A stretch of 47,316 nucleotides of DNA from Candidatus Hopanoidivorans cymbastelae (GCA_028283145.1 JAPYNY010000079.1:1-47316); one strand, 5' to 3'; positions 26,512 through 34,849 are shown, numbered from the stretch's first letter. Numbers and translations are program-made. Notes: generated by a model from the sequence alone, not told the origin.

Positions 26512-26904
26512 ATGAGCGAGAAATACTGGATCAATCGAGATTTCGTGCTGTCTAACGGTATGACAGTCGGGGAAGCACTGGACCACCCCGGCTATCCCCA
26601 CGAGCCAGACAAATACGACTGGTACACCATTCCCGGATCAACCCTTGAGGAGATGCTGGAAGAGCGAAACATGACCGTCTCCGATTGCGCCCAGCGTTGC
26701 CAACTTCCAGCCGCGGACATCCGCGGAGTGATAAAAGGCGACGTGGCAATAACCGAAACGATTGCTGCGGGCTTGGAAAAAGGCGGACTGGGGACTCGCC
26801 AGTTCTGGCTGAACCGTCAACGCAACTACGAAAGAAAAAAAGCCCGAGTGGAGAAGAAAAGACAAGCGCAAAACCAAAAACTCCGCCCCGCTGCAGCTCT
26901 ATAG
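26512..26904 (+). CDS. higA: HigA-type antitoxin with HTH domain
   Basis: About 130 residues from ATG 26512, behind AGAGAAG (a TTG three bases upstream also reads in frame). The N-terminal ~45 residues are of unknown fold. An XRE-type helix-turn-helix follows: PGSTLEEMLEERNMTVSDCA, RCQLPAADIRGVIKGDVAIT and the family marker RQFWLNRQRNYE. The tail is highly basic and Lys/Arg/Gln-rich. Antitoxins of this kind bind their own promoter and neutralise HigB. As the adjacent toxin frame is broken, this gene may persist as a regulator or be on its way out. Confidence 0.85.
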   Translation: MSEKYWINRDFVLSNGMTVGEALDHPGYPHEPDKYDWYTIPGSTLEEMLEERNMTVSDCAQRCQLPAADIRGVIKGDVAITETIAAGLEKGGLGTRQFWLNRQRNYERKKARVEKKRQAQNQKLRPAAAL

Positions 26905-27258
26905 CCCAGCGCAGCAGCAAGCTGCTAGTGCGCGCTGCTGCCGTCTGAGCTTTCGGCAGCAAATTTCTGGTCTGACGCCGATGCTGGCAAACATAGCCAA
27001 ATCCAGATCAGAAAAGTTATTTGGCTGACTAGAAATTCGGAAAACTCCGGATTCTGTCAGCAGCACTCTGTGGTGTCGACGGCATAGGCGGACTGCATCA
27101 GAAGCGCAGGGCACACCGGCAGAGCCAAATCGTTTCAGAGTCTTAGGGATCTGCTCAACACAAGGCTGCTATGGCACCCTACTGCCACATGAACTCCAAC
27201 CAAGGTAAGTTGAATACATAAATCTCTGTAATTTCCATCTTTAGCAGCCAGCCGCCAA
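26905..27258. other. 354-base gap with no supported gene
   Basis: A GC-rich inverted repeat (GCAGCAGC at 26911-26918 and GCTGCTGC at 26934-26941) could form a stem after higA but has no T-run. A minus-strand open frame (26899-27114) contains an ordered-looking stretch (RVLLTESGVFRISS, DLAMFASIGVRPE) but no start signal or neighbouring partner; it may be a gene remnant. The last ~60 bases before 27259 are AT-rich and probably hold the ribokinase promoter. No tRNA fold was seen. Confidence 0.5.
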
Positions 27259-28200
27259 ATGTCTGAGTTACCAACTTCCAGCCGCGGGCAAGTATTCGTG
27301 CTGGGCAGTCTCAATATGGATATCGTGGCTACCGCTAGTCATCACCCGCAGGTGGGTGAAACTGTCTTGGGAGAGACGCTCAATTATTACCCAGGCGGCA
27401 AGGGACTGAATCAGGCGGTAGCAGCGGCGCGCGATGACTTCCAATCCCCTTTCCCAACTGCAGCCATGCTAGGCGCAGTGGGAAACGACTCCTTCGGCCA
27501 GCAACTGCTGCAGTTGGCAGGCAATGAAAACATTGAAACATACCATCTTTTGACCCGGAGGGAAACTCCCTCCGGAGTGGCGTTAATTACTGTCGCTGAA
27601 TCCGACAACACAATCGTTGTCATCCCAGGCGCCAACGGAACTCTTACGCCGCAGGACTTTAGGGAATTGGCGTTCTCGGTAAATGACGTTTTGCTGGCCC
27701 AGTTTGAAATTCCAAAGACAACGATAGTCGCACTTTTTGCCCAAGCCAATGCAGCTGGAACCACCACTATCCTGAATCCGGCTCCGGCGTCTGAAATCCC
27801 GCCTGATTTGCTTGGATGCATTGACTTTTTGGTGGTGAACGATACAGAATTGGAACTGCTGACAGCGTCCAACCCCTCTCCCGGCCCAGCCCAAGCAAGA
27901 TCAGTGTTGGGCGAATCCATGAAAGCCGTCATTCACACTCGTGGCTCTCAAGGGCTTGTGGTTGCTACGCACGACAGCCAATTTGAACTGCCGGCACACG
28001 ACGTCACAGTCGTTGACACCACCGCTGCCGGGGATTGCTTCTGCGGAGTGCTGGCGGCCAGCCTTTTGCGCCGAGAAAGCCTTGAAACAGCCGTGGCCAG
28101 AGCCAATGCCGCGGCCGCACTTTGTGTTCAATCTTCAGGCGCTACACCTTCCATCCCCACAGGCCACGAAACTTCCAATTTTCTAGCTAACTTTGGATAA
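27259..28200 (+). CDS. rbsK: Ribokinase (PfkB family)
   Basis: A 313-residue PfkB sugar kinase. Ribokinase features are GSLNMDIVATA at the N-terminus, the first PfkB signature YYPGGKGLNQAVAAAR with the substrate-binding GGKG-N, NPAPA in the middle, VVNDTELELL, and the anion-hole and catalytic-base motif DTTAAGDCFCG, where the usual TGAGD reads TAAGD. It would phosphorylate D-ribose to ribose 5-phosphate; related sugar substrates are possible. No ribose transporter is nearby. No ribosome binding site is obvious before the ATG. It sits between two accessory blocks. Confidence 0.87.
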   Translation: MSELPTSSRGQVFVLGSLNMDIVATASHHPQVGETVLGETLNYYPGGKGLNQAVAAARDDFQSPFPTAAMLGAVGNDSFGQQLLQLAGNENIETYHLLTRRETPSGVALITVAESDNTIVVIPGANGTLTPQDFRELAFSVNDVLLAQFEIPKTTIVALFAQANAAGTTTILNPAPASEIPPDLLGCIDFLVVNDTELELLTASNPSPGPAQARSVLGESMKAVIHTRGSQGLVVATHDSQFELPAHDVTVVDTTAAGDCFCGVLAASLLRRESLETAVARANAAAALCVQSSGATPSIPTGHETSNFLANFG

Positions 28201-28234
28201 GCTGCAAGCAAAAACTCTGGAGGATGCAGTTGCG

Positions 28235-28241
28235 AAAGGAG
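28235..28241 (+). promoter_or_regulatory. Strong Shine-Dalgarno for the CorA-like gene
   Basis: AAAGGAG lies seven bases before the ATG at 28249. It is one of the clearest ribosome binding sites in the window and contrasts with the weak or absent ones of many neighbours. Confidence 0.7.
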
Positions 28242-28248
28242 TGCTCGC

Positions 28249-29577
28249 ATGAAAACATTTACGGATGAAGAAAGCAATTTTGACCTCATTAACAGAGGTG
28301 ATAATCCTGAGTATTGGGAGGGGCCCAGTCTGGCTGTGTGGATCTATAACGATGAGGCTTCCGAACTTTTTGTTTCAGGCTATTACGAAAATTTAATGTT
28401 TTGGGAAAAACTGACAGGCTGGAAGCCGCTTTTGGACAAAAATCAGAAACTATTGAAAACCGTTGAAAGTAAACTGGCAAGCTGCAACCACATTCTTATT
28501 GAGATGGACGCCGACAGCGATAGTCATTGGCCTGAAGCAAGCAAGTTGGCAGAAGTCATTTTTTCGCATATTCCAAACCCTCCTGGCGACTTGAATGAAC
28601 TACCTATCTATGATTCGGTTTCGCCAACCAGCAACCAACTTCCGGAACTTGACTTTTTTTCAAAAGGCAGCAAGCTATACGATCTCGCTACTACAAACCT
28701 GCCGAACCGACAATTTTACGATGTGCCTTTGTCTATGTGCCGAAGACATGGCAGAGTAGTAACCAGCGCCCACTGGACATTATGCATCTGGGAAACTCCC
28801 ATCGAGCAGGATTTGGTTAACTGGGAACCCGACCAGCAACGCTGGCCACATGATGGAATTCCCAGATTTGCTTACCAGATTGAGCGGGACATACCGTTTG
28901 GAAATGCCAAAAGCAACCTGCGAAAACTGAATGAATTAGCTCTGTTAGCGATTATCGAGCGAATCGTTGTGAATGAAAACAATAGTCTTCAATATGAGTT
29001 CAAAACAGAAATTGAATTGCTGGAACAATCCATGCTCAAAATGCTGGAAAATCCAAAATCAAGCAAGTTTGAAGACATTCGCACAACGCTTTCAGAATTG
29101 AGCACATATCTTGAAATGGCACGGGAAAACCATACCAGATTGAAGCAAAGATTGGAGGTGGGCGATATCAGAAAGGCTTTGAATGAAACTAGTTCATACA
29201 GCGGTAATACTTTGCAAGAAGACATTGATGAGCTTGACAGAAGAATTTCTGAAGGGCACAAGAGTCTGCTGGCGCTTATTAAATTCATCCCAGTGCTTCA
29301 AAATGAAATAAGCGTTAAATTCCGCCAGTATGCTTCGAGTTTTGCCATTGTTTTTTCGCTGGCCACTCTTGCGGTTACAATTTATGGAGACAACGTAAGA
29401 GAAGCTACTTTGCCCAGCAACAACGATACATGGTTCATTTTAATTGTCATTTCAGTAATATTTTTAGCTCTAGGAATTATAGGTGTGCCAGCCAAAAATA
29501 TCATCAAACTCATCGATGACAAAATAAGAAAATCAATCAAGGCAATTGGGAAAGCTTTCAGGCGATCGGGTCATTAG
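28249..29577 (+). CDS. Unfamiliar protein with CorA-like C-terminal topology
   Basis: 442 residues that I do not recognise as a named family. Residues 1-230 are a soluble alpha/beta-looking domain rich in Trp and Asp (for example SLAVWIYNDEASELFVSGYY, WTLCIWETPIEQDLVNW). Residues ~230-355 are long charged helices, probably coiled coil. Two membrane helices follow (FAIVFSLATLAVTIYG and FILIVISVIFLALGIIGV) with a short loop and a basic tail. This order (soluble domain, long helix, two TMs, first TM ending in YG-x-N) is that of CorA channels, with YGDN in place of YGMN. The gene is visibly AT-richer than its neighbours and has a strong ribosome binding site, suggesting transfer. A membrane effector of a defence module is possible but unproven. 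Confidence 0.65.
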   Translation: MKTFTDEESNFDLINRGDNPEYWEGPSLAVWIYNDEASELFVSGYYENLMFWEKLTGWKPLLDKNQKLLKTVESKLASCNHILIEMDADSDSHWPEASKLAEVIFSHIPNPPGDLNELPIYDSVSPTSNQLPELDFFSKGSKLYDLATTNLPNRQFYDVPLSMCRRHGRVVTSAHWTLCIWETPIEQDLVNWEPDQQRWPHDGIPRFAYQIERDIPFGNAKSNLRKLNELALLAIIERIVVNENNSLQYEFKTEIELLEQSMLKMLENPKSSKFEDIRTTLSELSTYLEMARENHTRLKQRLEVGDIRKALNETSSYSGNTLQEDIDELDRRISEGHKSLLALIKFIPVLQNEISVKFRQYASSFAIVFSLATLAVTIYGDNVREATLPSNNDTWFILIVISVIFLALGIIGVPAKNIIKLIDDKIRKSIKAIGKAFRRSGH

Positions 29578-29661
29578 CGCGTTTTGCATCCTCAGAACCA
29601 AAAATGCTTCCAAATCCTGCCTGTGCAGCCTTGGCGGGCTAATCTCTGATTAAAACCAAGA

Positions 29662-29670
29662 CCCCCCCCC
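29662..29670 (+). repeat. Nine-C homopolymer before the methyltransferase
   Basis: Nine consecutive C residues lie immediately 5' of the ribosome binding site GAGAAGAG (29671-29678) and 12 bases before the ATG at 29683. The tract is outside the coding frame (an in-frame TGA at 29647 closes it), so length changes would alter leader spacing or structure, not the frame. Confidence 0.85.
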
Positions 29671-29682
29671 GAGAAGAGCATC

Positions 29683-30519
29683 ATGTCCAACTGGAAATTG
29701 TTCTATGGCGATTGCAGTGAAGAACTCAAGAACATCGCTGACAACTCAATTGACCTGATTGTCACCTCACCGCCCTATGCCAACCAGCGCTCAGCCACTT
29801 ACGGGGGCGTAAAGCCTTCCGAATACGTGGAGTGGCTGCTTCCGATTTCCAGCCAGTTGCTGCGCACTCTAAAACCCAGCGGCACTTTTGTCCTGAACAT
29901 CAAGGAACCGGCCGTCAACGGAGAGCGCCACATAATGGTCCTGGAATTGATTTTGGCGATGAGGGAGCAGGGTTGGCTGTGGACTGAGGAATTCATCTGA
30001 CACAAAAAGAATTGCTATCCGGGCAAGTGGCCCAACCGCTTCCGCGACGCCTGGGAAAGACTGCTGCAGTTCAACAAGCAGAGCAAATTCAAGATGAATC
30101 AGGAAGCCGTTATGGTGCCTGTCGGAGACTGGTATGACGCCCGCGTGCGAAAGCTGTCTGAAACCGACCGCGTGCGCGATGAATCCAAGGCTGGAAGCGG
30201 TTTCGGCAAAAAAGTGGAAAACTGGGTTGGACGAGAAAAAGTGTATCCAACGAATGTGTTGCACAAAGCCACCGAATGCGCTAACCGCAACCACAGTGCT
30301 GTGTTTCCGCTGTGGCTGCCAAGCTGGTTCATTGACCTGTTCACCGACCCTGGCGACTGGGTGCTTGACACTTTCATCGGCTCAGGCACTACGGCTTTTG
30401 CAGCTTTGGAAAAAGGGCGCAACGTAATTGGCATTGAAAAGCACAAGCCTTACTTTCAAGAGCTTCAAGACAAACTTGAGCAAAGCTGCACCAAGCTTGT
30501 TAGTCAGCTAGCAGCGTGA
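29683..30519 (+). pseudogene. Beta-class DNA methyltransferase (m4C or m6A) with in-frame TGA
   Basis: Read through one stop, the frame encodes ~278 residues of an amino-methyltransferase in the beta motif order. Motif IV comes first (DLIVTSPPYANQR) and motif I last (DTFIGSGTTAFAALEKGRNV with the acidic NVIGIE), with the target-recognition part between. TGA at 29998-30000 interrupts TEEFI*HKKNCYPGKWPN, where homologues have Trp; TGG to TGA is one transition. Both parts stay in the same frame and are well conserved. The fragments 29683-30000 (catalytic SPPY) and 30094-30519 (SAM-binding) could in principle be made separately, but the first lacks motif I. No restriction enzyme gene is adjacent. 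The stop is nine bases from the convergent mshC stop. Confidence 0.85.
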
Positions 30520-30528
30520 AAAGCCTCG

Positions 30529-31650
30529 CTAGGAGTTGTCCAGATTGACTCCGAGCAACTGCGCTGCTTCAGACACTCCCTGACCTAAGCCAACTGCCTT
30601 GTCAATGGCTTCAATGGCCCAGTCGGAGTGCAGGTCGTCATCCAAAGCTGCCTGAACATCCTCTAAACCCCCAGACCCTGCCCCGGCAGCCTGCCAGCGT
30701 TGTAGTCTTTCCGTGGCTTCATCCATCAACTCATCATGCCACTCCCAGGAATGCCTGTAGTGATGCGCCACCACCGCCAAGCGAATGGCCTGAGGATCCC
30801 AGTCTTTCAGCAAATCACTCACAAACACCAAATTCCCCAAAGACTTAGACATCTTCTCTCCGCCCAGACAAACCATTGCCTGGTGCATCCAATGGCGCAC
30901 AAACGTCTGTCCTGAAACCGCTTCCGACTGAGCCCTCTCGCACTCATGGTGAGGGAAAATCAAATCGCTGCCACCACCATGCAAATCAATCGTGGGTGCT
31001 AAATCTCGCATAGCCAAAGCAGAACATTCAATATGCCAGCCTGGGCGCCCCGGCCCCCACAGCGAACCCCAGACCGGCTCATCAGGCAAAGACGGCTGCC
31101 AGAGCACAAAATCCAGAGGGTCTCGCTTGTTGGGATCGTCGGGGTCGCCGCCCCGCTCGGCCGACAGCTTCAGCATTTCAGCCCTGCTCAGACCGCTCAG
31201 TTGCCCGAACTTGTCGTAGCTGGCAACTTCAAAATAGACCCCTCCCCCGGATTCATAGGCATGACCGCTATCCAGCACCATCCCGATGAAACCGCGAATG
31301 TCGGTAATGGCTGAAGTAGCGCGCGGCTCGCTCCAACACGGCAGCAACCCCAGCGACTTCATGTCGGAATCAAACCTGGCTGTCTCAGCGGCTGCCAAAT
31401 CCAAGTAGTGCACTCCCAGCTGGCGCGCTTTGGCCAAAATGTCGTCATCCACATCGGTGATGTTGCGCACGCAACGGGTTTCATGCCCCAAATCTCGCAA
31501 GCGCCGTTGCAGCACGTCATAGGTGATATAGGTGGCAGCATGCCCGATATGGGTGGCATCATAGGGTGTAATGCCACAGGTATACATGGTTACGACATGC
31601 CCCGGCATAAAAGGCACCACCTCACCAGCAGCGGTGTCAAAGAGCTTCAT
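30529..31650 (-). CDS. mshC: Cysteine:GlcN-Ins ligase (mycothiol biosynthesis)
   Basis: ATP-dependent ligase that joins cysteine to 1-D-myo-inosityl glucosamine in mycothiol synthesis. It is a CysRS-like class I protein: zinc-binding TCGITPYDATHIGHA with the HIGH motif, GWHIECSALA, FPHHECERAQSEA and KMSKSLGN. The 373 residues lack the anticodon-binding part of a true cysteinyl-tRNA synthetase, and TPYDATHIGHA is the MshC form. It is the third gene of a probable fabI-npdG-mshC run. With mca in the window it shows the organism makes mycothiol. Confidence 0.94.
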   Translation of the reverse strand: MKLFDTAAGEVVPFMPGHVVTMYTCGITPYDATHIGHAATYITYDVLQRRLRDLGHETRCVRNITDVDDDILAKARQLGVHYLDLAAAETARFDSDMKSLGLLPCWSEPRATSAITDIRGFIGMVLDSGHAYESGGGVYFEVASYDKFGQLSGLSRAEMLKLSAERGGDPDDPNKRDPLDFVLWQPSLPDEPVWGSLWGPGRPGWHIECSALAMRDLAPTIDLHGGGSDLIFPHHECERAQSEAVSGQTFVRHWMHQAMVCLGGEKMSKSLGNLVFVSDLLKDWDPQAIRLAVVAHHYRHSWEWHDELMDEATERLQRWQAAGAGSGGLEDVQAALDDDLHSDWAIEAIDKAVGLGQGVSEAAQLLGVNLDNS

Positions 31651-31727
31651 CGCAACTTGGCAGATCGGAATCCAACTGTGCCGCGGCCAAACTTAGCCAA
31701 CTGAGAAAGCCAACCTAGACAGACAAC

Positions 31728-32411
31728 TTAGACGTTGCCAAGGCCGGTGAAACGCAATCCAACTCTGGTTTTGTTGCGGACATTCAGCTGCAACAACACA
31801 GCCGTGAAGGCTTCCACCGGCCCAGCACAAGACATCCCACCAACTTGCAGCCCTCGCAAACCCGGCACCTGCCCGATTAGCTCAGAAGTTGTATCAGCGG
31901 CTTCTTGGCTGTCCGAACAAATCAACACATCACATTCCACGGCCTCCCCCAACTCCCCCAACTCTTTAGCTGGCACATGATGCAGGGCTGCAGCCACCTT
32001 TGATTCGGGCAACACCGCCTGGATACTCTCGCCAATGGAACCTCTGGGGAGAATCAGCGGCTGGAATTCTCCATTGACCCGCATCAGAGCGTTGCACATA
32101 GAAATCACGACCTTCCCAGTTAGATTATGGCTCAACGACGCTGCTGTCTCCTCAGCCCCCTCCCAGGGAGTCGCCACCACCACCACATCGCAAGTTGAAG
32201 CCAAGGCGTTGTCTCCCCCGCTCAGACAAGCCAGTTGAATGCCATGGCTGCTCCAATGCTCTCGCAAGCCTTGGCTGATCTCCTGCCCTCTTTCAGCCAG
32301 CCTGGATCCGATGACGGTGTCATAGCCAGCCTTGGCCAACCTCACGGCGAAACCCTTGCCAGCCGGGCCAGTGCCGCCCAGAATACCTATAGATGTCTCC
32401 ACAGATGTCAT
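31728..32411 (-). CDS. npdG: NADPH-dependent F420 reductase
   Basis: A 227-residue Rossmann protein that exchanges hydride between NADP(H) and F420. The N-terminal IGILGGTGPAGKGFAVRLA is the nucleotide-binding loop, followed by GYDTVIGSR, DVVVVATPWEGAEE and the FTGLG end. It provides reduced F420 for proteins such as the LLM and PPOX oxidoreductases in this window, which argues that F420 is in use. Starts at ATG 32411, 36 bases after fabI, with AAAGGA upstream. Confidence 0.9.
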   Translation of the reverse strand: MTSVETSIGILGGTGPAGKGFAVRLAKAGYDTVIGSRLAERGQEISQGLREHWSSHGIQLACLSGGDNALASTCDVVVVATPWEGAEETAASLSHNLTGKVVISMCNALMRVNGEFQPLILPRGSIGESIQAVLPESKVAAALHHVPAKELGELGEAVECDVLICSDSQEAADTTSELIGQVPGLRGLQVGGMSCAGPVEAFTAVLLQLNVRNKTRVGLRFTGLGNV

Positions 32412-32446
32412 AACGTGTTATAGTCCTTTCTTTTGATTATGCGTCT

Positions 32447-33214
32447 TTATGCGCCCATCGCGTGGTAGCCGCCGTCAACATGGATGATTTCCCCTGTTGT
32501 AGCAGGAAACCAGTCTGAAAGCAAAGCTACACAGGCCTGGGCAACAGGCTGGCTGTTTTTGATGTCCCACCCAAGCGGGGCACGTTGAGTCCAAGCGTCT
32601 TCAAATTCCCCAAAGCCAGGGATTGACCGGGCAGCCATCGTCCGAACAGGCCCAGCCGCCACCAAATTCACCCGTATGTTCTGATCTCCGAGATAGCGCG
32701 CCAGATAGCGACAGGTTGATTCAAAAGCCGCCTTGGCCACGCCCATCCAGTCATACACAGGCCACGCCACCGAAGCATCAAAATCCAGACCTACTATGCT
32801 GCCGCCGTTTGACATGAGCGGAACCGCAACATCGGCCAGCGACTTCAAGGAATACGCCGAAATTTGAAGAGCTGTGGAAACATCCTCCCAAGGAGCGCTC
32901 AAAAAGTTGCCGCCCAGACAACTCTCGGGGGCAAAGCCGATGGCATGCAATGCGCCCTGCAAACCGCCGCCCTTGCCAAGCTCCTGCCTGACCGCTGCAA
33001 CATGGCTCGGTTGGGTTACGTCCAATTCCAAAACCTGTGGTGTTTCAGGGAGTTTTCGGGCGGTGCGTTCGGTGATGCTCAAACCCCTGCCGGCTCCGGT
33101 CAGAATTATTTCCGCACCCTCCTGCTGAGCCAATTCAGCCACCCCATAGGCCAGTGAAGCCTGGGTCAGAACCCCTGTGACCAAAATGCGCTTGCCGCTC
33201 AGGATGCCCATCAC
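32447..33214 (-). CDS. fabI: Enoyl-ACP reductase, FabI/InhA type
   Basis: A 255-residue SDR-fold enzyme that reduces trans-2-enoyl-ACP with NAD(P)H, the last step of fatty acid elongation. Features are GKRILVTGVLTQASLAYGVA, HAIGFAPESCLGG, and the InhA-like block VGLDFDASVAWPVYDWMGVAKAA split over the catalytic Tyr-x6-Lys (YDWMGVAK), then VAAGPVRTMAARSIPGF and IHVDGGYHAMGA. Starts at GTG 33214 or ATG 33211. The resemblance to InhA agrees with an actinobacterial host. Confidence 0.94.
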   Translation of the reverse strand: MMGILSGKRILVTGVLTQASLAYGVAELAQQEGAEIILTGAGRGLSITERTARKLPETPQVLELDVTQPSHVAAVRQELGKGGGLQGALHAIGFAPESCLGGNFLSAPWEDVSTALQISAYSLKSLADVAVPLMSNGGSIVGLDFDASVAWPVYDWMGVAKAAFESTCRYLARYLGDQNIRVNLVAAGPVRTMAARSIPGFGEFEDAWTQRAPLGWDIKNSQPVAQACVALLSDWFPATTGEIIHVDGGYHAMGA

Positions 33215-33271
33215 ATCTATGGTAATTCAGAGTCGGTCTGCGACCAGCCCATCAGCCAGCCAGCCAACACT

Positions 33272-34735
33272 CTAGAAGCAGTTAGACCTGACATACGGAT
33301 AAGGGTCGACATAATTCCCCTTGCCACCCAAGTGGAATTCAAAATGCAGATGCGGTGGGGTGGTTATGGCGTTGCCGGTGTTGCCCAGATAGCCCACCAC
33401 AGTGCCCGCTTCCAGCCAGTGCCCACCCGCTGGTCCCACATTTTCGTAGCTGTCCAAGTGAGTGTAATAATAGTAGTTGCCGCTATCGGCTGTGATGTGA
33501 ACCGAGTTGCCCCCCACGCTGTTGAACTTGTGGATCACCCAGCCGCTTTCAGTTGAGACCAACGGCGTTCCTCTGGGAGCAAACAGGTCGTTGCCTTTGT
33601 GCCAGCCGCCGTAGGCTCTAGGAGCTCGCCAATCTTTATAGTGGGTAAACGGCCCAGCCACGGGGCAAACCCAGTTCGGCCCTGAACGAATGGTGATTTC
33701 GCCCGTGAAAGTCGCCCTGCTGCTAGAGGCGGCAGCTTGTTTCGCCCGCTCAGCTTCCAACAAAGCCCGAGCCTTGGCTGCGGCAATTTCTGCCTCCAAG
33801 CGAGTTTCCTCTTGCTCCAAGGTAGGCAGGCTGGCTTGAAGTCTGGCTAGCACACTCTCCAAGCCGGCAAGTTCTGCGTTCAAAGCGTTGAGGTCACTTC
33901 GGAGAGAGTTGCTGACTTCAGCCAAATCCGCAAAGGTGGCATTCAGGCTTTCAACCGCTTCTTGCGCCTCAGCGTCTCGCCGGGCTTGCAACTCCTGCAG
34001 TTCCTGCAGCCTTTGCCTGCGAATTTCCAAGTCGTCTAGGGCAAGACGATAGTCATCAATCAGGTCTTGGTTGCCTTGACTGATGAACTGCGCCAGCGCG
34101 TCCAGGAAAATCTGTCGGGCCACGTCTTCGCTGTCAAACAGGGAGGGAGCCTGCCCAGCATAGATATAGCGGGAAATAGCCAACTCCTCGATGTCGTCAT
34201 GCAGCCCTAGTATCTCAGCTTCGGCTTCATCGATATCGGCTTCTAGTTCGTTGGCTTCGTCTTGTAGAAGATGGAGGTCGGCGTGGATTTGGCCATAAAC
34301 CTGCGTTGCGGCATCGGCTCTTTGCTGAGCTTCGTCAACCAACTGCTGTGATTCGTTAACCCGCTGGCGGGCAGCCGCAACTCTGCTCTCGGCGGCATCC
34401 ACCTGAGCGCTGGCATCTCTTATCTCCTGGCGCAGTTGTTCTTGTTCGCTGCGGACGCGGTCTAGCTCGTCTTGCTGTGCTACCGCTGAAGACACGCTGG
34501 CTAGACAGATCACCACCAGCACAGCTAAAGCGGCAAGGAGGGCGGAAGTGGGGCTAGCGCCTCTGCTGGAAGGGCCGGGATTAGCGCCTTTGTTGGAAGG
34601 GCCGGGGCTGGCACTTCTGCTTGAAGGGCACCAAGGCTGCCTGTCGCTGCGAAACTGGGTGTCGCGCCGACGCTGTCCGCCGCAAGACTTCTGCTGAGTA
34701 GAAGAGGGCTTCGAATGGGAGGGATTCAGATGCAT
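33272..34735 (-). CDS. Secreted M23-family peptidase with long coiled coil
   Basis: A cell-wall hydrolase or amidase-activator type protein of 487 residues. A basic, repeat-containing head (see 34548-34628) precedes a signal segment (LLAALAVLVVICLASVSSAVA, cut in the annotation at A-Q). A long Glu/Gln/Arg-rich coiled coil follows (~95-360), then a LytM/M23 domain: GWHKGNDLFAP (zinc HxxxD), YYYYTHLDSY, and the second-site PPHLHFEFHLGG. Architecture matches EnvC/RipA-associated daughter-cell-separation proteins. ATG 34735 is chosen because GAGAGG lies just before it and a possible promoter overlaps the earlier starts at 34753 and 34762. Confidence 0.87.
   Translation of the reverse strand: MHLNPSHSKPSSTQQKSCGGQRRRDTQFRSDRQPWCPSSRSASPGPSNKGANPGPSSRGASPTSALLAALAVLVVICLASVSSAVAQQDELDRVRSEQEQLRQEIRDASAQVDAAESRVAAARQRVNESQQLVDEAQQRADAATQVYGQIHADLHLLQDEANELEADIDEAEAEILGLHDDIEELAISRYIYAGQAPSLFDSEDVARQIFLDALAQFISQGNQDLIDDYRLALDDLEIRRQRLQELQELQARRDAEAQEAVESLNATFADLAEVSNSLRSDLNALNAELAGLESVLARLQASLPTLEQEETRLEAEIAAAKARALLEAERAKQAAASSSRATFTGEITIRSGPNWVCPVAGPFTHYKDWRAPRAYGGWHKGNDLFAPRGTPLVSTESGWVIHKFNSVGGNSVHITADSGNYYYYTHLDSYENVGPAGGHWLEAGTVVGYLGNTGNAITTPPHLHFEFHLGGKGNYVDPYPYVRSNCF
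34548..34628 (-). repeat. 27-base tandem repeat, three copies, inside the M23 gene
   Basis: Copies at 34548-34574, 34575-34601 and 34602-34628 differ at a few bases. On the coding strand they encode the nine-residue unit PGPSNKGAN / PGPSSRGAS in the cytoplasmic head before the signal segment. The unit is a multiple of three, so copy-number change would keep the frame. Confidence 0.85.
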
Positions 34736-34755
34736 GCCCTCTCGCTTGAACATTA

Positions 34756-34784
34756 ATACCAATTCTAATTTTGCATCTTGTCAA
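34756..34784 (-). promoter_or_regulatory. Candidate promoter of the M23 peptidase gene
   Basis: A perfect TTGACA (minus strand, 34784-34779) is followed 17 bases later by TGGTAT, a weak -10. Transcription would then begin downstream of the ATG at 34753, which supports the start at 34735. Confidence 0.3.
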
Positions 34785-34849
34785 AATTGGCACAATCTAG
34801 CTTTACCGAAATCCCAGAGCAGATCGAGCTTCAGTTGACGGAACTCTCT

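Noticed and set aside
26899-27114. Minus-strand open frame of 71 codons
   Set aside because: No ribosome binding site or clear family. It has one ordered-looking stretch, so it is mentioned only as a possible remnant.
26242-30000. Genetic code change with TGA as tryptophan
   Set aside because: Many intact genes in the window end with TGA, and the toxin position is expected to be Arg, not Trp.
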